Source: Tetragonia tetragonoides (Eukaryota; Streptophyta; Magnoliopsida; Caryophyllales; Aizoaceae). Taken from it: a DNA stretch of 64,000 nt. The stretch is from contig CM076153.1 in the NCBI GenBank assembly GCA_038025085.1, forward strand, positions 10,385,501 to 10,449,500, read 5' to 3'. The notes under the pieces were generated by a model. That model did no database searches and had not been told where the DNA came from. It saw only the letters and a list, made by a program, of their open reading frames with translations. Positions 25,500 through 37,219 of the stretch are shown in pieces. Made by a program: the position numbers and the translations under genes. Position 1 is the stretch's first letter, and each line of letters begins with the position of its first letter.

Positions 25500-26790
25500 T
25501 TACACAAAAATATATATAAGATGGTTTTTTCATAATTTTTGGTGAGACGGGAGTCATTTTTCAGTTAAATAAGGGTCAATACTCAGTATAAATGACTCAT
25601 ATAGTCCTATATTTTACAAAAATAGATCCATTTTTGTTCAGAAAAAGAAAAAAAAAAGAAGTGCGCTACCTCACAAGTAAAGATGACTTCGTGCCGTGCC
25701 TTCGTGTTTTGAAACAGTGTCCTGTCGTGCCGTGCTTATAGTTATCGTGCTTCGTGTCATGTCGTGTCTGCTCTTCCAAAAGGTAGGCTCAAGTCGTGCT
25801 CGTGCTTTTGTCCTGCCGTGTTGTGCCTGACCGTGCCCCATCGTGCTTTCCTTTCAAAATCTAGGCCCAGGCCCAGTCATTCGTGCCCATGCCGTGCCGT
25901 ACTAAAAACATGCTCGATCGTGCCGTGTCTCGTGCTAATCGTGGCCAATGTCATCTCTACTCACAAGTCACAAATCACAAGAGTAAAAAAAAATCATGGT
26001 ATTGGTTAATGGAAATTTAAAAAAGTTCCCAAAAGAAAACAGAGAACTATCCCCTTCGGGCTTCAGCAGCTGATGACGATTGATGGTTGCCGGGGGTTGT
26101 CCTCTGGGTCCCAAATGCCCCAAATTGTACAAAGGCACTCCAATTCTTGCTCGATTCATCACAAAGCTTGCATTTCACGCCCCGCTCGTTATTGGCTATC
26201 ATCGGAGGTCGGTGACGCCGTGACGGTGATGGTGACGAACTCCCACCGACAACCTCATCGGTGGTCTCTGAGGTAATTCAATCACATTCCAAAACAGTGA
26301 CTCCATTAGTACTATCCATTCCAAAACCCAAACACAATTTTAACTAGTTTTTGTTAATTTTTAGCTAATTTTGGTGAGACCAGGTAAGGTTCACTATTCA
26401 CCATAGTGACCCATACATTTCTAAACCGTGATTTCATTTTTTTCCGTGAGTTGGTCTCATAGAAAACTTACTATTATATATTCTATAATATTTTGGTTAA
26501 TTTTTGTCTCCGAGGTGCGGTGTTACACAAAGTTCTATAAGTTGGTCTTTTCATAATTTTTGATGAGACATGGCCACTTTTAAATGAAACATGATCGGTG
26601 ACGATTATAAGTGAGACCTTATTTTTCTATGAGTTGGTTTTATACAATACGTGTTACAGTAAGTGTTGTGAGAACAACTCACAGAAAAATAGATTACTAT
26701 TTAGTAGAAAGGTAAGGATCATATCAGTGACCTGATTTCATTGAAAAGTCGTAGTCTTTCCAAAAGTTACCGAAAAAACCATCTTGTAGA
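25500..26790. repeat. Cluster of family A dispersed elements in both orientations
   Basis: At least four degraded copies lie within 1.3 kb just upstream of the LRR kinase: about 25518-25615 (-), 26372-26466 (-), 26538-26652 (-) and 26655-26790 (+). Shared pieces are (t)cataatttttggtgagac, gagttggtctcatagaa or its complement, and acaactcacagaaaaat. The minus and plus copies abut at about 26652, so the pair could form a hairpin if transcribed. A TIR-type nonautonomous transposon is likely, but no clean target-site duplication was seen. Confidence 0.55.
25680..25960. repeat. Cgtgccgtgc-rich repeat (probable degraded hAT-like MITE)
   Basis: Dense, imperfect repetition of cgtgccgtg/cgtgcttcgtg motifs, with the right edge ggccaatgtcatctct. 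Plant genomes contain nonautonomous elements made of such CGTGCC subrepeats. The left edge is unclear and no duplication was found, so the class is tentative. Confidence 0.4.
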
Positions 26791-27154
26791 ATGTATTTTT
26801 TTTCTTTTGCTAATTTCGTTTTCCTTGAATCCTAAGTTTTCAAGGTATGCATGTGAGCTTAGCTTAGGCTTGACTAATTCGTATATATGTACCCCACTAG
26901 CTTGTTTGGTTTCGGAAGTCCTCGAGATACAACTGGAAATAAGCATTATGACTCAACCAAACCAATATATTCTCTGTCCTTACCTTCATCTTCACTATAG
27001 ATCCCACTATTGGCAAAGGGTCCAAAAAACCTCCGCGTAAATCCCACGGTAACGGTAGACTGTAGTTGTGTCCATGAAAAACGCTCATTCAGCCTCATTA
27101 TATATGTGCTGCAGGGAGCTCTGTGTTAGGAACAGAACACCCACAGTTACAATA

Positions 27155-30100
27155 ATGGGAATTCACTTCATGAATCTCTTGTTTGCAATTTTGATCATTT
27201 CATTTATCCATTATTTTAACCCAAACCTCCTCGCCATTGCCAGTTCCATTGGTTGTAATAACCAAGGGACTGACAACGACCGTGTTGCTCTCTTAGCAAT
27301 CAAGTCTCAGATTAGTCATGACCCTCAAGGGGTTTTGAGCTCATGGAATGCCTCTCTTCACTTTTGTAAGTGGACAGGTGTTACTTGTGGTGCTAGGGTG
27401 CATCAAAGACAACGAGTCGTTGCCTTAAATCTTGGTTCTTTAGGTTTGTTGGGAACTTTGTCCCCTTATGTGGGGAATTTGAGTATTCTTCACCGTCTTA
27501 ATTTATACAAAAATAGTCTTCAAGGTCAAATACCACCTCAAATCGGTCATCTATCTAAGCTACGCTCTCTAGCATTATTTATGAACACCTTTGAAGGAGA
27601 AGTTCCAGTAAACATATCTCGTTGTTCCAGCCTTGAGTCACTTAGCATAGGTAGGAACCATCTCATAGGCAACCTCCTTAACATCGCCGTGAATATGACT
27701 TCTCTGCAAATATTGTCTGCAGCTGAGAATTATTTTCACGGAATCATTCCAAACGATATTGGCCAACTAAAAAATTTGAACTCCATTGGCCTTTATCAAA
27801 ATAAACTTTCAGGCACTATTCCTCTATCCTTTTACAATCTTTCTTCTCTCCAAGTTATCGATTTGGAATTCAACCAATTTGAAGGAACTCTCCCAGTAGA
27901 TTTTGGGTTTCGTTTTCCTCAACTCACCGAGTTCGGAATAAGTGGAAATTTGTTTCAGGGACATATTCCAGTCTCATTCTCCAACCTTACTCAACTTCAA
28001 CTTTTAGAAATAAGTTCTAACCATTTCACTGGCAAATTTAGGTTTAGTGCTACAAACATGCCCCATTTGAGATCGATTTTCATCGATCACAACTATTTCG
28101 GCACAGGAGAAGCTGGTGATTTACGCTTTTTACAAACTTTTGCTAATTGTACTCAATTGCGAACTTTAGGGTGTGGTCATAACAATTTCGGAGGCAATCT
28201 TCCTGATTTCCTCTGTAATTTCTCAACCAAACTCACTGGTATAGATTTCCAACAAAATCAGATTACTGGAAATATTCCTTTTGGGCTTTTCAACTTTGTT
28301 AACTTAGAGCTACTATTCTTGAACGGAAATCACATGTCTGGATATGTTCCACCTCAAATTGGAAAGTTTACCAAGTTACAATCCTTTTTCTACAACGAGA
28401 ATAATCTAAGTGGAAGTATCCCTCACTCACTAGGGAATTTATCACGGTTGACTTTTCTGGACATGCGTACGAACAAATTTGAAGGAATGATACCTTCAAG
28501 CCTAGGAGATTGTACGAGTCTATTATACTTGTTTCTTTCGCAAAACAATCTCACTGGAGTCCTACCTCCTCATCTGTTCCATGCTCCAATGCTAGTTCGG
28601 CTAGATTTGAGTCAAAACCATCTACAAGGAACCGTACCAGCGGAAGTTGGTCAGTTGAGGAATTTAGTGTCTTTGGGAATATCAGCAAATGCCTTCTCTG
28701 GGAAAGTTCCAAGTAGCCTTGGTAGTTGTATTGACCTTACTGAACTATATGCGGGAGGAAACTTCTTCAATGGATCTATCCCTCAATCTTTCAAGTTTCT
28801 ATCCAGTCTTCAACATTTGAACCTGTCTCACAACATATTGTCCGGTCAAATTCCAAACTTCTTGTCTAATTTTCCCTTGATGGAACTTGATATATCTTTT
28901 AATAACTTGGAGGGAGAGGTTCCAAGAAAAGGGGTTTTCGCAAATTCTAACTGTCATTTTTAGGAAATTCCAAGCTTTGCGGAGGGATTACTGAGCTTCA
29001 TTTGCCAAGATGCCCAGCTGATGGTTCAACAAAAGGGTTTAAGAGGAAGAGAAAATTGTCCCTTAAAGTGACCGTGATCATTGGGGTAGCTTGTTTGGTT
29101 GTTGCTGTATCCATAGTATCATCTACATACCTACTTTTTAGTAGGAGAAAAACGAACAAGCTGCCCCAGGAATCATCAATGAGCGACCACTTCCCAAAAG
29201 TGTCTTATGACATGATTTTGAAAGCTACAAACGGATTTTCTCAAGGGAATTTAGTTGGCAGTGGCCATTTTGGTTCTGTTTACAAAGGAGTCCTAGATTC
29301 GGAGAGCATGGTTGTCGCCATCAAAGTAATTAGCCTTGCAGAACAAGGAGCTAGCAAGAGTTTTATGGCAGAATGCAAAGCGCTTAGAAACATCCGTCAT
29401 AGGAACCTTCTTAAGATTGTCACTGCTTGCTCCAGTACTGATTTTCAAGGCAATGATTTCAAGGCTTTGGTGTATGAGTTCATGTCAAATGGGAATCTTC
29501 AACAGTGGATTCATGTGGATCGAGCAATGGATGGCGAAGGTAATCATCAGCAAACTTTAAGCCTCCTTCAAAGGTTAAACATTGCCATTGATGTGGCCTC
29601 TGCACTAGAGTACATGCACAACAGTTGTGAAACTCCTATAATTCATTGTGATCTGAAACCGAGCAACATTTTGCTCGATGATGACATGGTTTCGCATGTT
29701 GGGGATTTCGGGTTAGCAAGATTTCAGTCACATGCAACAACGAGTAATAGTAGTTCAGTTGCACTGAAAGGGACAATCGGATATGCTGCTCCAGGTAACT
29801 TTACTAAAGCATATTCTTCGTCATTCTCTCTTGGTTTTCCCCTCCTCCCGGTCCTTTTTTTTGATGTTGAGGTAATTGGTATTGTAAAAATGCTTTTCAA
29901 ATCTTCTTTCTCCATATGATTTCTCAGACTTAAGTTGTTCTCTTTTGAGACAGAATATGGCCTAGGAAGTATCGTCTCTAAGGAAGGTGACATATACAGT
30001 TACGGTATAATTTTAATAGAGATGATGACAGCTAAAAGGCCTACTGAAACATTGTTTGAAGGAGGTCTAAACCTTCATCAGTATGCAAAGTTAGCACTGC

Positions 30101-30354
30101 CTGACCAACTGATAAAGATTATCGATCCAAGGCTTCTAGATGATAACACTGGTTCAAGCACAGAAAACCGGGATGAAAATCAAGCCTGGGATGACAAAAA
30201 TTTTGAGTGCATAAAGGCTGTAATTGAAATAGCAGTAAAATGTTCAGCAGAGTCGCTACAAGATCGAATGAGCACAGAAAATGCCATTAAAGGGCTACTA
30301 TCAACACGGAACAGTTTCGTTAGCACAAGGCGTGGACATCGTTTTGTACTTTGA
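27155..30354 (+). pseudogene. LRR receptor-like kinase, subfamily XII (XA21/EFR type), frameshifted
   Basis: The segment from 27155 to the TAG at 28961-28963 encodes a signal peptide (MGIHFMNLLFAILIISFIHY…), an LRR N-cap (DRVALLAIKSQ, then HFCKWTGVTC) and about 20 LRRs, 602 residues in all. Just before the stop the frame is lost. From 28960 the continuation lies one base earlier in frame: GNSKLCGG C-cap, membrane segment (VTVIIGVACLVVAVSIVSS) and kinase. Kinase motifs are GSGHFGSVYKG, VAIKV, HCDLKPSN (a non-RD loop) and DFG. A canonical intron (29795-29953, ccag|gtaact … gacag|aatatgg) splits APE. Exon 2 ends at TGA 30352-30354. The combined length of about 1010 residues matches the family. 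Members sense microbial peptides at the cell surface. It is either a recent pseudogene, a secreted ectodomain form, or a sequencing error in one base. Confidence 0.85.
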
Positions 30355-31359
30355 GGTACATTTGGGGCTTTTTTTTTTTTTTTGTAGTGTAGTCAGTTTA
30401 GGTTTATATCTAAAGGTACAAAATAGATAATAGCATGGATTTTCAAGTACTGTCTCCAGCTTGGGCATGTGTCAAATACTCTTCATTCTTCACTAACCCA
30501 ATTTCCTGGGCTGTTGCAGGAAAATAAACTCGGTGTTTCTATGCTAGGTAAAAAGGAGAACATAACACCACTGCAGTTTGGGTTCCATCTAAAATAATTG
30601 GTTGATGACTGTAGGCTTTCAGACCACGATAAAGGGTTTGAAGGTATCGACAATATGTTCGTTGTACCAAATTGTGTGGAGCCTATTATCTTTGTAATAT
30701 TACTGTTTCTTGAATGGTGTCCCTATTCCCTATTTGGTGCCATAACGAAATACATTTGAATAAAAATCGTGTAATCAATTCTCCAATTGTTTCACTATGT
30801 ACCCTATTTATCTCTTCACTAAGGTTACCGTCTGAAATTCTAAACTACAAATTCAGGACTTACATGTAGTCTGTATGAGCTCAATTGTGAATTAGCTTTA
30901 AACTCATTCTATAATTTGATGTTTTTCGCTCATCCTCGACAAGCTCGAACTGTCATGGTTTTCACACAGTACAGATCATAGTATTAGTATTGCATGATAA
31001 AAGGCTCTAGTGTGATTTGGTATTTCACTTCATTTTCTTCTGAGCATGTTTAAAGAGTTTCTGCAAAGCGGCACTGAATAGGCTTACTGGCCTCTGATCA
31101 GTTAAGGCATGCCGTGTGAATAAGCCAGATTACAATTTACAACGTAAAAGGGCATGCAGTAGATTTACTGTATTATGATGTCTGTGTTACACTAATTGTC
31201 ATTAAACTGAGGTGACCTCCGGAACAGATTTTCGAGATCTGACCAGGTGAGTTATCCACAATTAAAACCATAAAATTACAACATATCCAACCAAATAAAA
31301 ATAATACTGGATTTGCAAAATTAAACTCTTTATCAAACTATGCATCCATTTAGCTCCAA
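30355..31359. other. 3' flank of the LRR kinase, no gene
   Basis: Starts with a T tract (30371-30383) just after the kinase stop. The rest is AT-rich with no supportable reading frame, RNA or repeat. Confidence 0.5.
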
Positions 31360-31579
31360 CCGTTCGGGGTGGTTGCGAGTTGCAAGTTTTTGGTTTTCAA
31401 ATTTTTTTATCTTCTTATAGATATTTTATTTAGAGCTGAAATTTTTTCCCCTTATACATGTCTACTTTATTTTCAGAACTGGCAACTGAAAACTGGAAAC
31501 CATATATTGTGGTTTCCAAATCCTGATTTTTAGTTTTCAAAAAAACTAAAAACTCAAAACTGAAAACCACCCCAAACGG
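31360..31579. mobile_element. 220-bp MITE-like element with imperfect inverted ends
   Basis: The left end ccgttcggggtggtt and right end aaccaccccaaacgg are inverted repeats with one mismatch. Similarity continues inward (ttttggttttcaaa against tttgaaaa-type complements). The internal sequence is AT-rich and noncoding. No unambiguous target-site duplication was found. Confidence 0.55.
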
Positions 31580-32179
31580 GAAGACGTTTGTGTTATCAAA
31601 TTGCTATCATCTGTATTTCTGTTGAAACAGATCTGGTTACTAGCATGAGTGGCTTGTGCCAACCTCTTGTAGATGGCAAGTTCTCGAAGCCTTTGGAGGC
31701 CGGGAAACATACTAATGCCAGTGACCGAATGGGCTTTGCAGTATACGAGAGAGAAAGCACCAGACTTGTTGAATTTGATATTGGTTGGCAGTTGGCAGAC
31801 AGAGTGATAGCTTTCATGTGGTTGAATCCTGAAGGGGATAGCAATATAGCATAGCGCTTTGGTGCACCCCCACTAGTTGCGAGGAAGCTCGACCCTCCAT
31901 AGTCTCTAGGAGAGGACTTCCCCTTACTCTTCCACCTCTCAAAGAGGAAATCCTTACCAGCTCAAAAAAGGGAAACAAATTAGGAACAATAACAAGTTCA
32001 GTGTTTAAGACAATTAGCTGATGCAGAGTTTATATTTCTGTACTCGTAACTCCCTACTCAATGGCCATAAAGGTTACTCAAATCACACCACAATAACTGT
32101 AAAAAAGGGCTTTGTGTCAAGAGGTTATGGCGCTCTTATGTCAATTAAACTCATGATATGCCAGAACACCACTATAACA
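31580..32179. other. Spacer between MITE and TFCA
   Basis: Contains an open stretch at about 31640-31854 on the plus strand that I could not relate to any family. It also probably includes the 3' UTR of TFCA. No gene is called. Confidence 0.4.
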
Positions 32180-34912
32180 CTATGCATCTCCAGTTTGAAA
32201 CAACTTCTCAACATCCACAATGGTGCTTCTTGCTTCATCAATTTCTGGCCCTTCGTCATTTGACTCTTTCAGCTCCGCCTGAAAGCAGGTCGTTGTTCAG
32301 TAAATTGAAGTCAAACAAAACAATTAAGTCAATTATCATATGTCTAGAAAGTACTGTGAGTATCCAATCAGGTCTTATTAGGAATAAATTAAATAAGCCA
32401 GTAAAAGAAAGCCCATCTCCAACTAATCCATTACTACGTAGACCAGAAGGTAAAGGACGCAAAGCAAAAACCTGAAAGTTTCCACCAAAGACCCAATTTC
32501 AGATTGTCTTTTCAGTGATGAGGATTCATGTTTCATGCACCAAAATCACGCTTATATATTCATACGGAAGATCGGAAGGATGGACACCATGTTTTGACAT
32601 CTTTGAACCCATGATTGAACTGCCCAGAGCAAATGGCTATAGTGCATTTCCAATTTATAGCACTGAACTAACACATGGGCAAGATCCAACCAAGGATGGT
32701 TCAACAACACTTCCACCTTGCCTATATAGCAAGATTATTTGGACGAAATCTGTCATTTGATAAGCTAAGCTTATTTCCTATCGGGAAACACTCCAGCAAC
32801 TTCAAGACTACCATAAATCAGTTAACAAACATTAATAATTAGGAAACCATTTCACAGGGTCTTGGGCTGGTCTTTGTAAGCTGCAATCTAATTCGCAAGA
32901 TCTCACTGATTAGCTAGTTTGTATATGGATTCTGAGCAAAATCCAAATCAGATATTGATCGTGGTATTTTAAATTCAATGACTATCATGTACAGAGCTAA
33001 ATCTGCTCCACGCTGGATACTTCTCTTCACGCATCATGGTAGCACGAAACCCATCCACCCTGGTTGGGGTTGGGGGGGGGGGGGAGAAGGACATCTGAAC
33101 TGCAATGTGCCATATCATAAATCTCATATCTACAAACTATATACGATTGCCAATATGTGGAGTAGCAATAACACCATACCAGTGTTCCCTTAAGATCAGC
33201 CAGTGCAGACTCTAAGCGCTTGCGGCAATCAGGAACCATCATCCGGGATTCAGCCAGCACGTTCTCCTAAGAAGTAACAACAAAGCAGGCTTAAGAAGAT
33301 CAGAGATTTCATAGATTATGAGAAAAAGTTGCTTAGTCTTTACTCTCTTTTTCAAGTCATGTCTGATATATAATGATTAAAGCACGGAGTCATATGTCTG
33401 ATAGTCAATGAGGGTTTACTGCTAGATAGCCATTTTAAAGTTCTTGAGCAGAAGTGAGTACCAATAATTATTTCAATCACCAGGAAAGAAAAGCCATAGA
33501 TGCAACTCGATAGTGAATACCATAAGAATGGTTTGGCAAAAAAGTAGTTACTAGTATGAGGAGCTATACTGAAGGCAAAATGACATTGATGTATACTTTC
33601 CCCCCTTAGTATTTCTTTGACAAGCCTGTATTATCAATCTTTTAAACAAAAGATGAGTATCTGAGCATTCCCAAATACCCAGACAGATCTAGCATCATAC
33701 ATTATAGCCAGGCTTATGGCCATAGGGCATTTTGTTAACTGCCCATAGGAGAGGTGCCAGAGATGTGTAAATATTGTATTGAGATATAAGTTTATTATTA
33801 ATTGCGGACCTGCGGTCAAGATGGTATATATATATATACCCTATTATCTAATCCATTGGGTTTGATAACTTGAGTGTTAATCTCCCAATCTGAAATACAC
33901 AGCAAACCAGCTCAAAGTCTACTAGAGAAAAAAGCCCAATCTTGAGTCATGTAACGAAATGCTTTCTGAAGAATGAGGTAACTGGCACGGGAGAGTTTAA
34001 TGGCTGCCCTTTATTAGTTCTTTTGCAAGCTGCCTGTTCAACTAGTATCCATTGTAATCAGCATCTTTCAAATGATTTCACCAATTTGGGAATTTGATTG
34101 GTATTCAACACTCAAGTATAAACATGCTTGACAAGATAAACCAAATGATAAAAACCATTAATACATAAATCTTAAACAGGAAACAATTTCCTAATATTTA
34201 CAAGAACAAGTCCTTGTAGCCCAGTATGACAGGCTACATCCTACAATTAGACTGTACATGAGAGAGAAAAGTGTAGTACCCATCAGTCATGGTAAACATG
34301 CAATGTTACAGACTTACACATCCAAACATGGAAACAAGAAATGTGTTCTGAAAGTGAACTTTAATAAGTTGATTGCAGCTGAAGTCCTTTTTTCTTAGAT
34401 AAAGATTGCAGCTGAAGTCCTGAATTGTATGGTTCTTGGTAGGAGTTGTGCTAGCAGATAGAGATTGTAAGTTTGTAACACAAAATATTGACAATGAACA
34501 TACAACCAAAAGTTCAGTTGGATAGGCAACTTTGAGAGCTGCTATAAGTGGTTGAGCATGATGGAGAATGAGAAAAGTGAAAACCATAGAGTTGGAACAG
34601 CCAACAGATGAGAAAGAGTCTCAAGGATAGCCTTGACTAGCTTAAACTGAACTCTCAATTCTAGGGTTATTAATACATGGTGATCTTTTGTAAGTTACTA
34701 ATACAACATATTATTCACAACTTGATTCTTGATAAAAGGTGAGGGACATCAAGACGTACCTGTTGCTTAAGGTCATAGGGGTCAGCACCTTTCTCCTTCA
34801 TATCAGCAGTTTTAACAGCTTCTCTTTCAACCTCTTGTTCATAGGAGCTTAGCTCTTTAACAAGGCGTTTGCACGTGCTAGTCTTTATCTTCAAGTTTCT
34901 CAAAGTTGCCAT
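32180..34912 (-). CDS. TFCA: Tubulin-folding cofactor A
   Basis: Three coding exons: 34912-34760 (51 codons, donor caacag|gtacg), 33266-33180 (29 codons) and 32278-32180 (33 codons with TAG). All junctions are phase 0 and the product is 112 residues, against 113 in Arabidopsis KIESEL. The start MATLRNLKIKTSTCKR, the core KGADPYDLKQQENVL and the segment PDCRKRLESALADL are family signatures of a three-helix coiled-coil chaperone. It captures beta-tubulin released from the chaperonin and hands it on for alpha/beta dimer assembly. In Arabidopsis, loss of the orthologue disturbs cell division and swells cells. A 5'-UTR intron (donor 36217/36216, acceptor ending 34914) leaves one untranslated base ahead of the ATG. 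Nothing is missing. Confidence 0.95.
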
Positions 34913-34913
34913 G

Positions 34914-36216
34914 CTACAAATCACAAGCCGACAAGGACAACAGGAGGTCATATTTAGTAATAGGAAGTTAGTAATAGACGAGGGTGAGCTCCAAATAACT
35001 TGAAAAAGATAACAACATATATTTCCTTCCTGTTTTCCGAGTGAAAAGTGAAAATAACTAGTAGTACACCAATGCTAACATATATGTCACCAGCTTTACA
35101 ATTACAAAAAGCAATCTCCACGAAGAGACTTTATATACTGGTCGCAATTAGACATAAGAAGAAAACAGCAGGGTGAACACCATCTGCACTTTGAGCAACT
35201 ATACGCAGCCACTAATAGCCTTTTCAAGCCTAGCTCAGCTCTGCTTTTACATTCAACATCTGACACAAGACTTTTCTATACGAGCAGCATACAGTTTTCA
35301 TGTCTGTCATGTTACGATTAATTTCATTTAGACATTGTGATCCAGATTTACCTTTTAATAAACAGCCTCTTTACTAGGCTTTACTGATTAGGGCTTAGAG
35401 TAACAATGTAGTATACTATCTATCTTGACCTTTCTTTTTTCTTTTTTTTTGCTTTTAGATAACATGGGTATCCAAGCTTTGCTCGGCTAATCCCATAGGC
35501 CCTGAAGTTAACGACCCGGAAAACCTCCAATGTCCCTAAGGCAACTTGAACTTGGGAGCTCTGGAATAGATCTCAGAGGGTTTAACCACCTTCCTAAACC
35601 CCACCTAAGAGGACCCATACTAAGTCGTTTTTGTATCAATGTTGAGCTGTTCCATGGTTTTCGGCAATTTCAACACACGTAAACTAATCCATCTCCCCGG
35701 GAAGATCACAGATAGGCTATACGTTCTCGTTCAATCTAATTTACATCAACAACCCTCCATTGCTCTAAACTTAAGGAGATCTTACCTTAGTTGTATTTTG
35801 TAAATGTCATTATCAATTCTTACAATCACATAAATATGTAAATATGACAGCTTAAGAATAAAAGGGAATTGACATACAATGTAGAAACTAAGGATCCAAA
35901 TCATTTTCCCCAATAAAACTGCAAGCACTCGTTTTTAATGCCATACAAGTAAATATAAAAGCTCATCTGACTAATAAATTTGAGCACCACACACATTGAC
36001 ATGGGTTCTTTAAACGAGAATCAAATACAAATAGTGATCAGAATCAAAATCAAAATCGAAAGCAAAAATAATGAGAGCAAATACTATGAGCATCTGAAAA
36101 GGGAAAATGCTAAGAAATTACATAATTAAAATCCAAGAATAACCAAACTGAATCAAATCAAAGCCTATCAAGAGAGAGAAGGGGAGAGAGAGAGAGAGAG
36201 AGAGAGATGGGGTTAC
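34914..36216 (-). other. Predicted 5'-UTR intron of TFCA
   Basis: Sense-strand donor ttttcaa|gtaacc at 36217/36216 and acceptor gatttgtag|catggc ending at 34914. The noncoding first exon lies upstream, roughly 36217-36320. The GA tract at 36186-36208 falls just inside the intron. The intron holds a retroposon-like insert (35440-35610). Splice-signal evidence only. Confidence 0.5.
35440..35610 (-). mobile_element. SINE-like retroposon in the TFCA 5'-UTR intron
   Basis: On the minus strand, a B-box-like segment (gggagctccaagttcaag type, at about 35545-35560) is followed by a body ending in agcttggatacccatgttat and then an A-rich tail (aaaagcaaaaaaaaagaaaaaa), which is the poly-T seen at 35429-35455. 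The head and target-site duplication are unclear, so the element's 5' end is approximate. Confidence 0.45.
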
Positions 36217-36320
36217 TTGAAAACTTATGCCGGGGGATTGTTGGCTGTTGTGCGGTGGTAGGGCTTGAAGATGGCAGCAGGATGGGGTGACCGGTGAGCT
36301 TCTCAGTCAGAAATCAGAAT

Positions 36321-37126
36321 GGGATCTTTTAATTCTCCATCAAACTTTAACCAAGTGTATCAAAAACTCAAAATGAACAATGTAAACTTTTTTTAAAAAA
36401 GAGTAAATCTAACCAAGTGTTACTTTTTTTAACCAAGTGTTACTTTTATTTAACCAAGTGCTATTTTTGTTGATAGGCAATTGAGAGAACTTTTATTTAA
36501 AATTGACAGAAATTATTAATCACGTGTTAATTATATTTGTTAAGTATTCACAATTTTACTCCAAAAAAAAAAAGTGATACAATATAGATTTGTACAACTT
36601 TAGAATCATGTCATAGACTCATAGTTGTTGTTACGAAATTGCTTTGATATCAACGCATAATTAAGTTGAAAGGAGAACCGCATGACATGTGAAATACGAG
36701 TATTCACTTTGCAAATAAATTCATCAATCTAGTTCTAATTTGATTAGATGATGCTCAAAGTAGAACAATCTGAAAGATTATCAGTAGTACTACACTCAAA
36801 TGATAAGACTCTCATGGATAATAAAACTAAACCAACTCTTAAAGGGAGATATCTATTGTGAGTTTATGAAACATTGAAACAAATCTAGACAAAAATTTAT
36901 GGGGAACAACACATAAATGTTGGGATTTCCTACCAACATATGATTCATCGTGTTTAGTGTACGGTTTAAAGGTGTCCATAAGATATTTGAAAAATCTTTT
37001 TTAATGCTAGTATTATTTTACACCTTTTGTGAATATCCATTTATATATGTATTTTAACTACTAATGATGTCCGTGCGATGCACGGGTTAATTTCTATATG
37101 TTTTTATTCTTCTCATTGTTTAAAGT
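36321..37126. other. AT-rich intergenic DNA with short direct repeats
   Basis: The phrase aaccaagtgttactttt occurs several times between 36350 and 36470. At 37068-37090 a near-palindromic ccgtgcgatgcacgg motif precedes the TA microsatellite. A similar cccgtgcgttacac lies at 37447. No gene. Confidence 0.6.

Positions 37127-37218
<92 letters not shown>
37127..37218. repeat. (TA)n microsatellite
   Basis: Around 45 TA units with a single C interruption near the left edge (tatatatacatata). Likely length-variable between individuals. Confidence 0.97.

Positions 37219-37219
<1 letters not shown>

Noticed and set aside
26073..26276. 67-codon frame in GC-richer DNA upstream of the LRR kinase
   Set aside because: No start context, splice partner or known domain; flanked by repeats.
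28918..28963. A short intron that would bypass the LRR kinase stop codon
   Set aside because: The only nearby GT would give an intron of about 45 nt, below the usual plant minimum, and the phase does not fit.
31588..31854. 88-codon frame on the plus strand after the MITE
   Set aside because: No family resemblance, no splice context, and an opposing frame of equal length; not enough to call a gene.
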